A DNA stretch of 64,000 nt from RGIG8748 sp045539515 (GTDB lineage Bacteria; Bacillota; Clostridia; UMGS1810). The stretch is taken from assembly GCA_045539515.1 (NCBI GenBank), contig JAZQFN010000047.1, positions 1 through 64,000 on the forward strand, in the 5' to 3' direction. The notes under the pieces are model-generated. The model saw only the letters and a list, made by a program, of their open reading frames with translations. It had not been told where the DNA came from and did no database searches. The position numbers and the translations under genes were made by a program. This document shows positions 14,843-22,004 of this stretch, in pieces; position 1 is the first letter of the stretch, and each line of letters opens with the position of its first letter.

Positions 14843-14863
14843 TATTGAAAGGAACGAAAGAAA

Positions 14864-16312
14864 ATGGCAGTATACAATCCAAAATCACTTAAAGCAGAAG
14901 AATTTATAAACGACGGCGAAATACTGGACACCATAGCCTACGCCGAGGAAAACAAAAACAACAAAGAGCTTATAGAAGCCCTCCTTGAAAAGGCGCGCCC
15001 CCACAAAACCGAGGACGGCATAAAGTGCGTGGGCTTAAGCCACAGAGAGGCGGCTGTTCTCCTTGCCTGCGAGGACGAGGAATTAAACAAAAAAATTGCC
15101 GCATTGGCAGAGGAAATAAAGCTTTCCTTCTACGGCAACCGAATAGTAATGTTTGCCCCCCTTTACCTTTCCAACTACTGTGTAAACGGCTGTGTGTACT
15201 GTCCTTACCACTTAAAGAACAAGCACATTGCCAGAAAGAAGCTTACTCAGGAGGAAGTAAAGGCTGAGGTTATTGCCCTGCAGGATATGGGTCACAAGCG
15301 TCTTGCCATAGAAGCCGGTGAAGACCCCAAGATGAACCCCATTGAATACATTCTGGAGTGTATTAAGACAATATACTCGGTAAATCACAAAAACGGTGCC
15401 ATCCGCAGAGTTAATGTAAACATTGCGGCTACCACCGTGGAAAACTACAGAAAGCTTAAGGATGCCGGCATCGGCACATACATTCTGTTTCAGGAAACAT
15501 ACCACAAGGAAAGCTACTTAGAGCTCCATCCCACAGGCCCCAAGCATGACTATGATTACCATACCGAAGCCATGGACAGAGCCATGGAAGGCGGTATAGA
15601 CGATGTGGGTCTTGGTGTGCTTTTCGGTCTTGAAAAATACAAGTACGAATTTGTGGGTCTTATGATGCACGCAGAACACCTTGAAGCGGTACACGGCGTG
15701 GGTCCTCACACCATAAGCGTACCCCGTCTTAAGAGAGCCGACGACATTGACCCCGACCAGTTTGACAACTCCCTCTCCGACGAGCTGTTTAAGAAAATTA
15801 TAGCCTGCATAAGAATTGCAGTACCCTACACAGGTATGATAATATCCACAAGAGAATCCGAAAAGGTGCGCGGTGAGGTATTAAAACTTGGCATAAGCCA
15901 GATAAGCGGTGCTTCCAGAACATCTGTAGGCGGTTACACCGAGGAAGAAAGACCCCACGACTCCGAACAGTTTGACGTATCCGACCAGAGAACTCTGGAC
16001 GAAGTGGTAAGCTGGCTTATAGATATGGGTCACATCCCATCATTCTGCACAGCCTGCTACAGAGAAGGCAGAACAGGCGACCGCTTTATGAGCCTTTGCA
16101 AAACCGGTGCCATACAGAACTGTTGCCACCCCAACGCCCTTATGACTCTTACAGAATACCTTGTGGACTACGCAAGCGAGGAAACCAAGAAAAAAGGTTT
16201 TGAGCTTATAGAAAAAGAACTCCAAAAGGTTCCCAATGAAAAGGCAAGAAGAATTGCCATAGAAAACGTTGAGGCCATAAAGGCAAGTAACAGAAGAGAT
16301 TTCAGATTTTAA
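14864..16312 (+). CDS. hydG: [FeFe]-hydrogenase maturation radical SAM tyrosine lyase HydG
   Basis: This 482-aa enzyme cleaves tyrosine to p-cresol and supplies the CO and CN ligands of the hydrogenase active site. The radical SAM cluster motif is Cys106, Cys110 and Cys113 in SNYCVNGCVYCPYH. The C-terminal auxiliary cluster motif that separates HydG from the related ThiH is present as FCTACYREGRTGDRFMSLC, with Cys395, Cys398 and Cys412. Length is as expected. AAAGGA lies about 10 bases before the ATG. It follows hydE after a 214-base gap filled by a MITE-like element, so transcription may continue through it or restart; I saw no strong promoter in the gap. Confidence 0.96.
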   Translation: MAVYNPKSLKAEEFINDGEILDTIAYAEENKNNKELIEALLEKARPHKTEDGIKCVGLSHREAAVLLACEDEELNKKIAALAEEIKLSFYGNRIVMFAPLYLSNYCVNGCVYCPYHLKNKHIARKKLTQEEVKAEVIALQDMGHKRLAIEAGEDPKMNPIEYILECIKTIYSVNHKNGAIRRVNVNIAATTVENYRKLKDAGIGTYILFQETYHKESYLELHPTGPKHDYDYHTEAMDRAMEGGIDDVGLGVLFGLEKYKYEFVGLMMHAEHLEAVHGVGPHTISVPRLKRADDIDPDQFDNSLSDELFKKIIACIRIAVPYTGMIISTRESEKVRGEVLKLGISQISGASRTSVGGYTEEERPHDSEQFDVSDQRTLDEVVSWLIDMGHIPSFCTACYREGRTGDRFMSLCKTGAIQNCCHPNALMTLTEYLVDYASEETKKKGFELIEKELQKVPNEKARRIAIENVEAIKASNRRDFRF

Positions 16313-16318
16313 ATAAAA

Positions 16319-16376
16319 TACGCAAGAATTGCGTGCTAAAAAAACAAAAAATACGCAATTTTTGCGTATTTTTATT
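16319..16376. terminator. Paired TACGCAA inverted repeats: hydG terminator and possible antitoxin operator
   Basis: Two inverted repeats share the same arms: ACGCAA-3-TTGCGT (16320-16334) and AAATACGCAA-3-TTGCGTATTT (16349-16371), the second followed by TTTA. The second works as an intrinsic terminator for hydG in either direction. The repeated arm sequence, placed just upstream of the XRE-MNT promoter, also looks like a tandem operator. Confidence 0.7.
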
Positions 16377-16403
16377 GCATATTTTAAATGTTTGTGGTAA
16401 AAT
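16375..16403 (+). promoter_or_regulatory. Promoter of the XRE-MNT/HEPN operon
   Basis: TTGCAT (16375-16380), 17 bases, TAAAAT (16398-16403), 19 bases before the ATG. The -35 box begins four bases after the second TACGCAA/TTGCGTA palindrome, so a protein bound there would contact the promoter. Confidence 0.65.
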
Positions 16404-16422
16404 ATATTTCGAGGTGATAAAA

Positions 16423-16893
16423 ATGACGCTTAAAGAACTTCGAAAAAACAAAAGTTTAACTCAAGCAGAGTGTGCAAAATTTCTTGGAATACCACTCCGC
16501 ACCTATCAAAATTACGAGAATGACCAAAGCAAGTGCAATTCCATAAAATATCAATATATGCTCAACAAGTTAGAAGAGTATGGTATTATCGATGAAAGTA
16601 CCGGAATTTTAACCATTAACCAAATCAAAGATACATGCACAAGGGTTTTCGATGAATTTGACATTGAATACTGCTTTTTGTTTGGTTCATACTCAAAAGG
16701 TAAAGCTACCGAAAATAGCGATGTTGACCTTCTCATATCTACGCCATTATCCGGAATTGCTTTTTTTGATTTAACAGAAGCATTAAGAGAATCACTTAAG
16801 AAAAAAGTGGATTTATTGAATCTGGCACAACTTAATGATAATCCTGAATTAATAAATGAAATACTGAAAAACGGAGTAAAAATATATGGATAA
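16423..16893 (+). CDS. XRE HTH fused to MntA-type minimal nucleotidyltransferase (antitoxin)
   Basis: A 156-aa two-domain protein. Residues 1-55 form an XRE-type helix-turn-helix (LKELRKNKSLTQAECAKFLG, then RTYQNYEND). Residues 70-156 are a minimal nucleotidyltransferase with the GSxxxGxxxxxSDxD signature in LFGSYSKGKATENSDVDLLI (Gly88, Ser89, Asp100, Asp102). In characterised HEPN-MNT systems the MNT protein AMPylates a tyrosine of the HEPN toxin and so inactivates it. The start is supported by GAGGTGA at the proper distance. Its stop overlaps the HEPN start by 8 bases. Fusion of the DNA-binding domain onto the MNT antitoxin suggests that one protein both neutralises the toxin and autoregulates the operon. 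Confidence 0.88.
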   Translation: MTLKELRKNKSLTQAECAKFLGIPLRTYQNYENDQSKCNSIKYQYMLNKLEEYGIIDESTGILTINQIKDTCTRVFDEFDIEYCFLFGSYSKGKATENSDVDLLISTPLSGIAFFDLTEALRESLKKKVDLLNLAQLNDNPELINEILKNGVKIYG

Positions 16894-17221
16894 TAAAAAA
16901 GACAACCTGTATTATATCCAAAAAATCGTTGGAGATTTGTCCTTTGTAATTAAACATACAAAAGGAATAACTCAAATCGCATTTGAAGCAAATGCTATCC
17001 TGATTGATTCCGTTATGTTCCGTCTAATACAAATTGCAGAAAACTCAGACAGACTATCAGAGAATTTCAAGTCGCAGTATGCTTTTATTCCGTGGCGGGC
17101 AATAAAAGGTTTACGCAACAGAATTGTACATGAATACGGCAATGTTGATTTATCCGTGGTGTACGATACTGTACAAAAGGATATACCTGAACTACTTTGC
17201 AAATTAAAACAGATTTTATAA
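16886..17221 (+). CDS. HEPN-domain toxin (HepT-like)
   Basis: A 111-aa helical protein of the HEPN/DUF86 family. The ribonuclease motif RX4HXY is present as RNRIVHEY (Arg77, His82, Tyr84) after the conserved IPWRAIKGLRN stretch; Tyr84 is the position AMPylated in HepT by its MntA partner. The preceding helix with FRLIQIAENSDRLS is typical. In known systems HepT cleaves tRNA or mRNA unless modified. It overlaps the XRE-MNT gene by 8 bases and ends before a strong terminator, giving a compact two-gene toxin-antitoxin operon. Confidence 0.9.
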   Translation: MDNKKDNLYYIQKIVGDLSFVIKHTKGITQIAFEANAILIDSVMFRLIQIAENSDRLSENFKSQYAFIPWRAIKGLRNRIVHEYGNVDLSVVYDTVQKDIPELLCKLKQIL

Positions 17222-17244
17222 ATTTAATTTACTATGCATTCAAA

Positions 17245-17290
17245 AAGAGCAAACCTGCAGAAATACTACTCTGCAGGTTTGTTTTGTTTA
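17245..17290. terminator. Bidirectional terminator between the HEPN gene and the phage-like cassette
   Basis: AAACCTGCAGA (17251-17261) pairs perfectly with TCTGCAGGTTT (17270-17280). GTTTTGTTT follows on the plus strand, and GCTCTTTTT follows on the minus strand. Confidence 0.92.
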
Positions 17291-17300
17291 TGCCGGACAA

Positions 17301-17597
17301 CTATCCCACCACAATATCGCTTATTGCTTTGTTTTCCGAAAGCTTGTCCTTAAGCTTTTTAAGGGCTTTATCCACAAGAGCGGAAAAGGTGTTAAAGGGT
17401 ATAACAGATGAAACCACAGGATAGCTTCTTACAAACTCTGCATACACATCTCTAAGCTTAAGGTAGCCTGTACCGGAGCCGTAGGTCATTTCTGCCTCGG
17501 CGCAGAAGCATACAAGCCATTCCACTATGTTGTTTTTGCGGACAATGACAAACACAATCAAAGCTATAATTAACAAAATCAATGAAAATATGTACAT
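17301..17597 (-). CDS. Small phage-cassette membrane protein
   Basis: A 98-aa protein with one strongly hydrophobic N-terminal segment (IFSLILLIIALIVFVIV, residues 3-19) and a mainly helical, charged C-terminal part. The stretch AEMTYGSGTGYLKLRDVYAE followed by a phenylalanine/proline-containing loop and a KALKKLKDKL helix resembles small proteins found beside holins in clostridial prophages, but I cannot assign it to a named family with certainty. The ATG at 17597 is preceded by AGGAGG; a longer frame lacks support. It is the last gene of the cassette. A holin accessory role is only a guess from position and topology. Confidence 0.6.
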   Translation of the reverse strand: MYIFSLILLIIALIVFVIVRKNNIVEWLVCFCAEAEMTYGSGTGYLKLRDVYAEFVRSYPVVSSVIPFNTFSALVDKALKKLKDKLSENKAISDIVVG

Positions 17598-17620
17598 ATA
17601 AATTCCTCCTTTCCTTAATA

Positions 17621-17893
17621 TTATATCAACACGGAAATAAGATAACCTGCAAGTCCTCCGCAAAGAGCCGTAATTATGCTGTTTACAATTACATCGTATC
17701 GTTTAACGGGTCTTTCCTCTATGGTCTGTACCCTTTCGAGTACATTGGCAAAGTCATTTCTCATTTCATGCATTTCCGATGCGAGAGCGTGTATGGAGTC
17801 GGCAATATGCTCTATTCTGTCAAGTCTGTGATGAGCTGATTTTGTACTTGCCTCCACACTTGCTATTCGCTCCCATATTTCTTTTTGTTCCAA
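17621..17893 (-). CDS. XhlA-like phage membrane protein (holin-associated)
   Basis: A 90-aa protein with an N-terminal coiled-coil region (about residues 1-60, with SAHHRLDRIEHIADSIHALA) and a single C-terminal membrane segment (VIVNSIITALCGGLAGYLISVLI). This is the architecture of the haemolysin XhlA/BhlA group, which assists endolysin access in defective and complete Bacillus and Clostridium phages. The start is TTG at 17893 with GGTGGTGA just upstream. It lies between the endolysin gene and the small membrane protein at the end of the cassette. Confidence 0.68.
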   Translation of the reverse strand: MEQKEIWERIASVEASTKSAHHRLDRIEHIADSIHALASEMHEMRNDFANVLERVQTIEERPVKRYDVIVNSIITALCGGLAGYLISVLI

Positions 17894-17949
17894 GATATCA
17901 CCACCTTGTATCAGGTATCTTTTTTGTTTATTACCGGTTTTCTACCCCG

Positions 17950-18040
17950 CTTTACAGGGAGATCCTTCGGCTTTGCCTCAGGATAACATCACAGCCAAGT
18001 GCCTTAATCTAGGAAAGATAAAATGCCTCACTACGCTACA
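17950..18040. repeat. Dispersed repeat copy (CTTCGGCTTTGCCTCAGGAT type)
   Basis: The segment GAGATCCTTCGGCTTTGCCT, continuing CAGGATAACA, followed by AAATGCCTCACTACGCTACAA, parallels 14750-14815 (CTTCGCTTCAGGATGACA...GTGCCTCAGTTCTGCAAAGC) and, in its first part, 4721-4755. Its right end overlaps the endolysin stop codon at 18031. Confidence 0.7.
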
Positions 18041-18747
18041 ATTCCTGCAATACGCATCATTACCGCAAGGCACCATATTTTGGTATCGTCAAGATTCAGA
18101 TTACCTTTTTCGTCACCTTTTATGTAGCCATTGGACAAAGCCTTTGATACGTAGTCCTTTGCCCATACAGGGCATTGCTCTAATGTGTTGTACATTGTGT
18201 ACTCCTCCTTTACTTCTTCCTTTACTGCCACCTTGGAATAGTCAGGTCTTCCATAGCCTGCAATGCGGTCGTAATCACGCTTATACATCTTTTTTGCTAC
18301 GGCACCTCCGTTTGCTACAACTCCGGTCTGATAGGATGTGTTGCCCTCTACGGTATACACATAAAAGTCATCCAGGTCGTACACAATACCCGTGTGGCAT
18401 ATGGTACCCGATGCATCCTTAAAAAATATCTGGTCACCTATTTTGGGAGCGGTGTGCCACCTGCGATGCTGCTTATAGTAGGAAGCAGAGGTGGGTGTGT
18501 AGGCACTCCATCCGTAAATAAGTTCCTTAGCTCTGGAGCCGTATGCCTTTACAAAGCACCAGTCCACAAAGGTATCGCACCAGGCGTAGCCGTTGGCATA
18601 TATGCCGGGGCTGTAGGGTGACATTTCCGCAGCATATTTGGTATAATTGTTTCTGCCGGGGTTTGCCGTTTTGGAATAAAGCTCCTTATTGGTTGCCTTT
18701 TCAAGATAGCCAACCTCCGACAGAGCAATGTCTATTAGTCTTTGCAT
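18031..18747 (-). CDS. CHAP-domain endolysin with C-terminal SLH-like domain
   Basis: A 238-aa peptidoglycan hydrolase. The CHAP/NlpC-type catalytic domain covers about residues 1-165: Cys57 in NGYAWCDTFVDWCF, His118 in TICHTGIVYD and Glu134 in TVEGNT make a plausible Cys-His-polar triad. After a KEEVKEEYT linker, residues 180-235 form an SLH-like repeat (CPVWAKDYVSKALSNGYIKG, then a DDT...AVMMRIAGI helix), which would bind secondary cell-wall polymer. There is no signal peptide, as expected for a holin-dependent endolysin. GAGGAGG precedes the ATG. Its first 13 bases overlap the end of the small membrane-protein gene upstream. Confidence 0.88.
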   Translation of the reverse strand: MQRLIDIALSEVGYLEKATNKELYSKTANPGRNNYTKYAAEMSPYSPGIYANGYAWCDTFVDWCFVKAYGSRAKELIYGWSAYTPTSASYYKQHRRWHTAPKIGDQIFFKDASGTICHTGIVYDLDDFYVYTVEGNTSYQTGVVANGGAVAKKMYKRDYDRIAGYGRPDYSKVAVKEEVKEEYTMYNTLEQCPVWAKDYVSKALSNGYIKGDEKGNLNLDDTKIWCLAVMMRIAGIVA

Positions 18748-18977
18748 TTTATGTCCTCCTCTTTATCTGTTTTGTTTTTGGAAGCAGAGTCTTTTTCAAG
18801 AACTCGCTTTACGCAGAGCAGCAGAAGCTCTCCACCGAATACCGCGTGGTTTGCCGTAAGCAGACCTGTAACCAAAAACATATTGTGACTGGCAATGCGC
18901 ATAGCCCAAAGCTGCATAAATGCAATTTCGGCAATGCAGAATGCCACTATAAATTTACTGAATTTGTGCTTTTTCAT
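18735..18977 (-). CDS. Small two-segment membrane protein, holin candidate
   Basis: An 80-aa protein with two hydrophobic helices (about residues 8-24, FIVAFCIAEIAFMQLWA, and 34-56, MFLVTGLLTANHAVFGGELLLLC) and a highly charged C-terminus ending SKNKTDKEEDIKCKD. Size, topology and its position immediately before the endolysin are those of a phage holin. Its start lies inside the preceding gene (23-base overlap) without a strong ribosome binding site, so translational coupling is likely. Sequence alone does not place it in a named holin family. Confidence 0.65.
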   Translation of the reverse strand: MKKHKFSKFIVAFCIAEIAFMQLWAMRIASHNMFLVTGLLTANHAVFGGELLLLCVKRVLEKDSASKNKTDKEEDIKCKD

Positions 18978-19197
18978 CTTTTACACACACTTCGTTGCCG
19001 GATACTTCAAACAGAGCATCGGTACCCAGAGCTTTTTCCGCTTCTTCGCTAAGCTTATAATAACCCAGTTCTTTTAATTCGGTTTCAGATGGATTAAATA
19101 CCGTAACATATTGAATTCCTTCCTCGGTATCAATTACGGTACTTACACTGTTATTTTTCATTATTTTTAATTTTCCGTCTGTCACTTTACCGTACAT
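18955..19197 (-). CDS. Phage-cassette hypothetical protein, 80 aa
   Basis: An acidic soluble 80-aa protein that I do not recognise. It starts at the ATG preceded by AAAGGAGTG. It contains short alternating strands (DGKLKIMKNNSVSTVI, EGIQYVTVFNPSE) and a LKELGYYKLSEEAEKAL helix. Similar-sized proteins sit between tail and lysis genes in clostridial prophages, but no function can be given. It overlaps both the upstream 51-aa reading frame (11 bases) and the downstream holin-like gene (23 bases), which shows tight operon packing. Confidence 0.6.
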   Translation of the reverse strand: MYGKVTDGKLKIMKNNSVSTVIDTEEGIQYVTVFNPSETELKELGYYKLSEEAEKALGTDALFEVSGNEVCVKDEKAQIQ

Positions 19198-19342
19198 TTC
19201 TAAACACTCCTTTCGTATGCTGCTCATTTTCTTTTAAGATTCCGTCATTTTCGTCAGTCTGCTGTTCTGTTCCGGTTGAGGTATCTTCCTGTGCCTTTAA
19301 ATAGCTATTGTAGGCCATATGCCCTCTGTGCGCTACACTCAT
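19187..19342 (-). CDS. Small phage-cassette protein, 51 aa
   Basis: A short reading frame beginning MSVAHRGHMAYNSYLKAQED and rich in Thr, Glu and Gln afterwards. Its ATG overlaps the stop of the preceding gene in an ATGA arrangement, and it fills the otherwise empty 141-base gap, ending 11 bases inside the next gene. These overlaps are the main support. No family is recognised and no function is proposed. Confidence 0.5.
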   Translation of the reverse strand: MSVAHRGHMAYNSYLKAQEDTSTGTEQQTDENDGILKENEQHTKGVFRNVR

Positions 19343-19695
19343 GACGGGTCCGCCTCCACCCATGTGGCAATGCGGTTTACTATGGAAACCTGATATATGT
19401 GCCCCGGCGTAATGGTAACAGGGGTTGCCCAGTATACCGGCAGAGAAGAAGTTATGCGTACAGAAGCCCTTTCGCTTAAAGCGGTAAACTCAAAGATATA
19501 CTCCTGAAACTTGCCTTCTTCCATATCTATAGGTCTGAAGTTCACGTAATCAACTTCGCCAAACTTATAAAACGTATCTGCCTTGGCTTCCTGGCTGTTG
19601 GAAAGCATCATGGTACCACTTATTGACATATTGACAGGCAATGCCTCAAGATAAGTTCTTTGACTGCTTGTTGCTATATTTACATTACTTGGCAT
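19339..19695 (-). CDS. Phage-cassette hypothetical beta-rich protein, 118 aa
   Basis: A 118-aa soluble protein dominated by predicted beta strands (LPVNMSISGTMML, FQEYIFEFTALSE, ASVRITSSLPVYW, HIYQVSIVNRIATWVEADPS). The closing strand pair around an aromatic-rich hairpin recalls small virion or tail-accessory proteins, but I cannot name a family. AGGAGG precedes the ATG. It lies between two other small genes downstream of the portal gene, in the same operon. Confidence 0.62.
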   Translation of the reverse strand: MPSNVNIATSSQRTYLEALPVNMSISGTMMLSNSQEAKADTFYKFGEVDYVNFRPIDMEEGKFQEYIFEFTALSERASVRITSSLPVYWATPVTITPGHIYQVSIVNRIATWVEADPS

Positions 19696-19707
19696 AATAA
19701 CTACCTC

Positions 19708-20016
19708 CTATTCCATAATAACCCATATATGCACATAGGTGTACGTTGAAACAAGACTTTGAATCTTAAGAGCTGTAATCATGGGAGATACAGCCGCATC
19801 CGGCTTTAAATTCTCCCATAATGCATAGTAAGATTCGGGATTTTTGGACATTGTTCCCAAAATATTTACACTGTTAGAAACACTCCAATAAATAGCCTTT
19901 ACATATTTCTGACCAGCCTTTGGCTTTGGTATTTCCACCATTATATTTTCCTTTGAATCCAACCTGTACTCAAAGGAATAGGTATAATCGTTATATACAT
20001 TCTTTATTTTCTTCAT
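19708..20016 (-). CDS. Phage-cassette hypothetical protein, 102 aa
   Basis: A 102-aa soluble protein with no recognised domain. It opens with KKIKNVYNDYTYSFEYRLDS and contains IMVEIPKPKAGQKYVKAIYW and a C-terminal strand TYTYVHIWVIME. The start has AAGGAGG upstream. It is the first gene after the portal gene (16-base gap), where phages usually encode scaffold, protease or connector proteins, but it is much too short for the first two. Its role is unknown. Confidence 0.62.
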   Translation of the reverse strand: MKKIKNVYNDYTYSFEYRLDSKENIMVEIPKPKAGQKYVKAIYWSVSNSVNILGTMSKNPESYYALWENLKPDAAVSPMITALKIQSLVSTYTYVHIWVIME

Positions 20017-20032
20017 GGGGATTTCCTCCTTA

Positions 20033-21832
20033 TTATCCTGTAATTTTTCTTATGGCTCTAAGACGCTGTGCTCCTTCATAATTATCTTCAAGGCGTTTTT
20101 TCTTTAAAGAGATACCTTGCTTTGAAAGGGCATCATCTTCCATGCTGAGCCCATCTGCACTATCCCTGCCGTATGCCAGCTCTACAAGCTCCCTCAGCTT
20201 TTGATTCTGCTCCGCAAGCTTTTCCAAAATCTGCAGATTCTGACTGTTTTCGCTTACCTTTGACATAATGTTGTTTCTTCCTTCAAAGTCCATCATTTCA
20301 AGGCATACGAGGGCAGGCTGTGCATGCTTGGGATCAAACATACCTGCCGAATACAATTCCTTTGCAAGTTCATTCTGTGCAGTTTTGGAAAAAGGACTGG
20401 ACTTCTGACTTGTAACATAAATATCAAAAACAATCTGCTTGTCCTTAAGGCTGCCGAAAAACTCACTTTTGGAAAAGTTGACAAAGTCATATTTGCCATC
20501 CGACGAACATATACGGAAGGTTCTGCTGTCATCGTAAAACTGACATATAAGCTCTATAATGAGATAGTTGATATTTTTGAAAGCTCTGTAAGAGCCCTTT
20601 ATCATATCTCTGGAAAGCTTGCTTCCTGCTTCCTGGAGTGCAGCAATGGCACTTGCTGCCGTAACGCCGCCCGAAACACCACCCTGAGAAACATCTCGGT
20701 TTCCGCTGGTTTCCTTAAGCTCGTCTATCTTCTGATTGAGTACTGCAACTATGCCCGAATCAAGCTGAGAAACACTTATTTCCTTTAAGTTCCTTTCGTC
20801 AATGTTTCCTGCAACATGAACAAATTCCTTTGACCAGTCTGCAAATTCTTCTTCGTTAATTCCCGTATTATCGGATATAAAAAATCTTCTCTTTCCTGCC
20901 TGAAGGGCATTTTTGATGATAATCTGATTTAGCTTATCTATATACATCTGTACATCCTTCATAACATCAATATATCCGAATCCGCAGGGAGTTCCCTCTT
21001 CCAAAAACAATGGGTCAAACACAAAGGGATATTTGCCGTGATTATAATAACCCGTATTCTTGTAGAGAGGGTCGTTTTCTGATGAATAGAGTACATTTGT
21101 TCCCACAAATTTACAGTAGTGAAGTACACTAACACCGTTAACAGACTTTTTGTAGTACCAGTCCACCACAGCACTTTTGCTTGCAGTATCCACATTGTCG
21201 TCGTAGAGATATCGGGCTACATCCACCTTAGTATCGAGTGTTCCTTTAAGGTCGGGGTAGGCGCTCTCCAGAATATCGGTATCCACAAGCTCTACGGTAA
21301 AGAGATTGCGGCTGTTCTGTATATCTTTGATGCCCGGCTCCCAGAATACATTCAGGATATCTATACCCTTAATGTCGATATCTCCAAGCCCGTGACAAAG
21401 ATTGCTGTTCCAGAACACTCCGTAGCATCCGGTGCCTGTCTTTAGCTTGTACCACCACACGTCGGAATAGGTTTCCTCGAAGCGGTTGTACTCAAGAACT
21501 GCAGGAACAATATCCGAGAGCATCTTTGCCGCGGAAATGTCGTCCTCTGTACGAGGCAATATACCGGGCTCGGGATAGTTGTCCATAACATCTGCGTGCT
21601 TATTGGAAATGCTGTTAAACAGCCACGCCGATGCAGGTTCGGGGTCATCGGAATGCTTTTTACGGATAAGTTCCCAATGTCTCATTTTCCACCATTCTTC
21701 GTTTTCTACAATTCTTCTTTCAAGGTTTGCCTTGGCTCTTTTGTAAGAATTGAGAATCTCCGTCGCCTTGAGTATTTGTTCTTTACCGATAGCAGGCGAA
21801 TAAACGGTGGCGTTCTGCTCATAGTTTTCCAT
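20033..21832 (-). CDS. Phage portal protein (P22-like)
   Basis: A 599-aa protein resembling P22-type portal proteins, the dodecameric ring through which DNA enters the capsid. Supporting features are the N-terminal helix with a WWKMRHWELI block, the FNSISNKHADVMDNYPEPGI segment, the YSDVWWYKLKTGTGCYGVFW core, the DILNVFWEPGIKDIQNSR motif that follows the typical i.v.P..ifwDP pattern, and a long C-terminal helical part with coiled-coil-like repeats (ILEKLAEQNQKLRELVELA). AAGGAGG precedes the ATG. No terminase, protease or capsid gene lies on either side: upstream is a housekeeping cytidylate-kinase-like gene, downstream are small proteins and a lysis module. The reading frame is intact, implying maintenance. 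Confidence 0.82.
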   Translation of the reverse strand: MENYEQNATVYSPAIGKEQILKATEILNSYKRAKANLERRIVENEEWWKMRHWELIRKKHSDDPEPASAWLFNSISNKHADVMDNYPEPGILPRTEDDISAAKMLSDIVPAVLEYNRFEETYSDVWWYKLKTGTGCYGVFWNSNLCHGLGDIDIKGIDILNVFWEPGIKDIQNSRNLFTVELVDTDILESAYPDLKGTLDTKVDVARYLYDDNVDTASKSAVVDWYYKKSVNGVSVLHYCKFVGTNVLYSSENDPLYKNTGYYNHGKYPFVFDPLFLEEGTPCGFGYIDVMKDVQMYIDKLNQIIIKNALQAGKRRFFISDNTGINEEEFADWSKEFVHVAGNIDERNLKEISVSQLDSGIVAVLNQKIDELKETSGNRDVSQGGVSGGVTAASAIAALQEAGSKLSRDMIKGSYRAFKNINYLIIELICQFYDDSRTFRICSSDGKYDFVNFSKSEFFGSLKDKQIVFDIYVTSQKSSPFSKTAQNELAKELYSAGMFDPKHAQPALVCLEMMDFEGRNNIMSKVSENSQNLQILEKLAEQNQKLRELVELAYGRDSADGLSMEDDALSKQGISLKKKRLEDNYEGAQRLRAIRKITG

Positions 21833-21952
21833 TTGTTTCCTCCTTGTTTAATTATTTGAAGATGTCTTTTAAGGACTTTGCTGTCCTAATTCTATTTTAT
21901 TTCGTTTGTACTACACATTTCGCCTACTATTTCAATAATTTTTTAAAAAGCA

Positions 21953-21990
21953 CAAAAAATCCCGTCTGTACAGATGTACAGACGGGATTA
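21953..21990 (-). terminator. Terminator of the PBP1A/cytidylate-kinase-like operon
   Basis: ATCCCGTCTGTACA (21959-21972) pairs perfectly with TGTACAGACGGGAT (21975-21988). On the minus strand it is followed by TTTTTTG. It separates the housekeeping operon from the phage-like cassette. Confidence 0.95.
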
Positions 21991-22004
21991 GTTTGGTTTA
22001 CTGT

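Noticed and set aside
17301..21832. Complete prophage
   Set aside because: No integrase, repressor, terminase, capsid, tail or attachment-site pair; both flanks are closed by ordinary terminators next to chromosomal genes.
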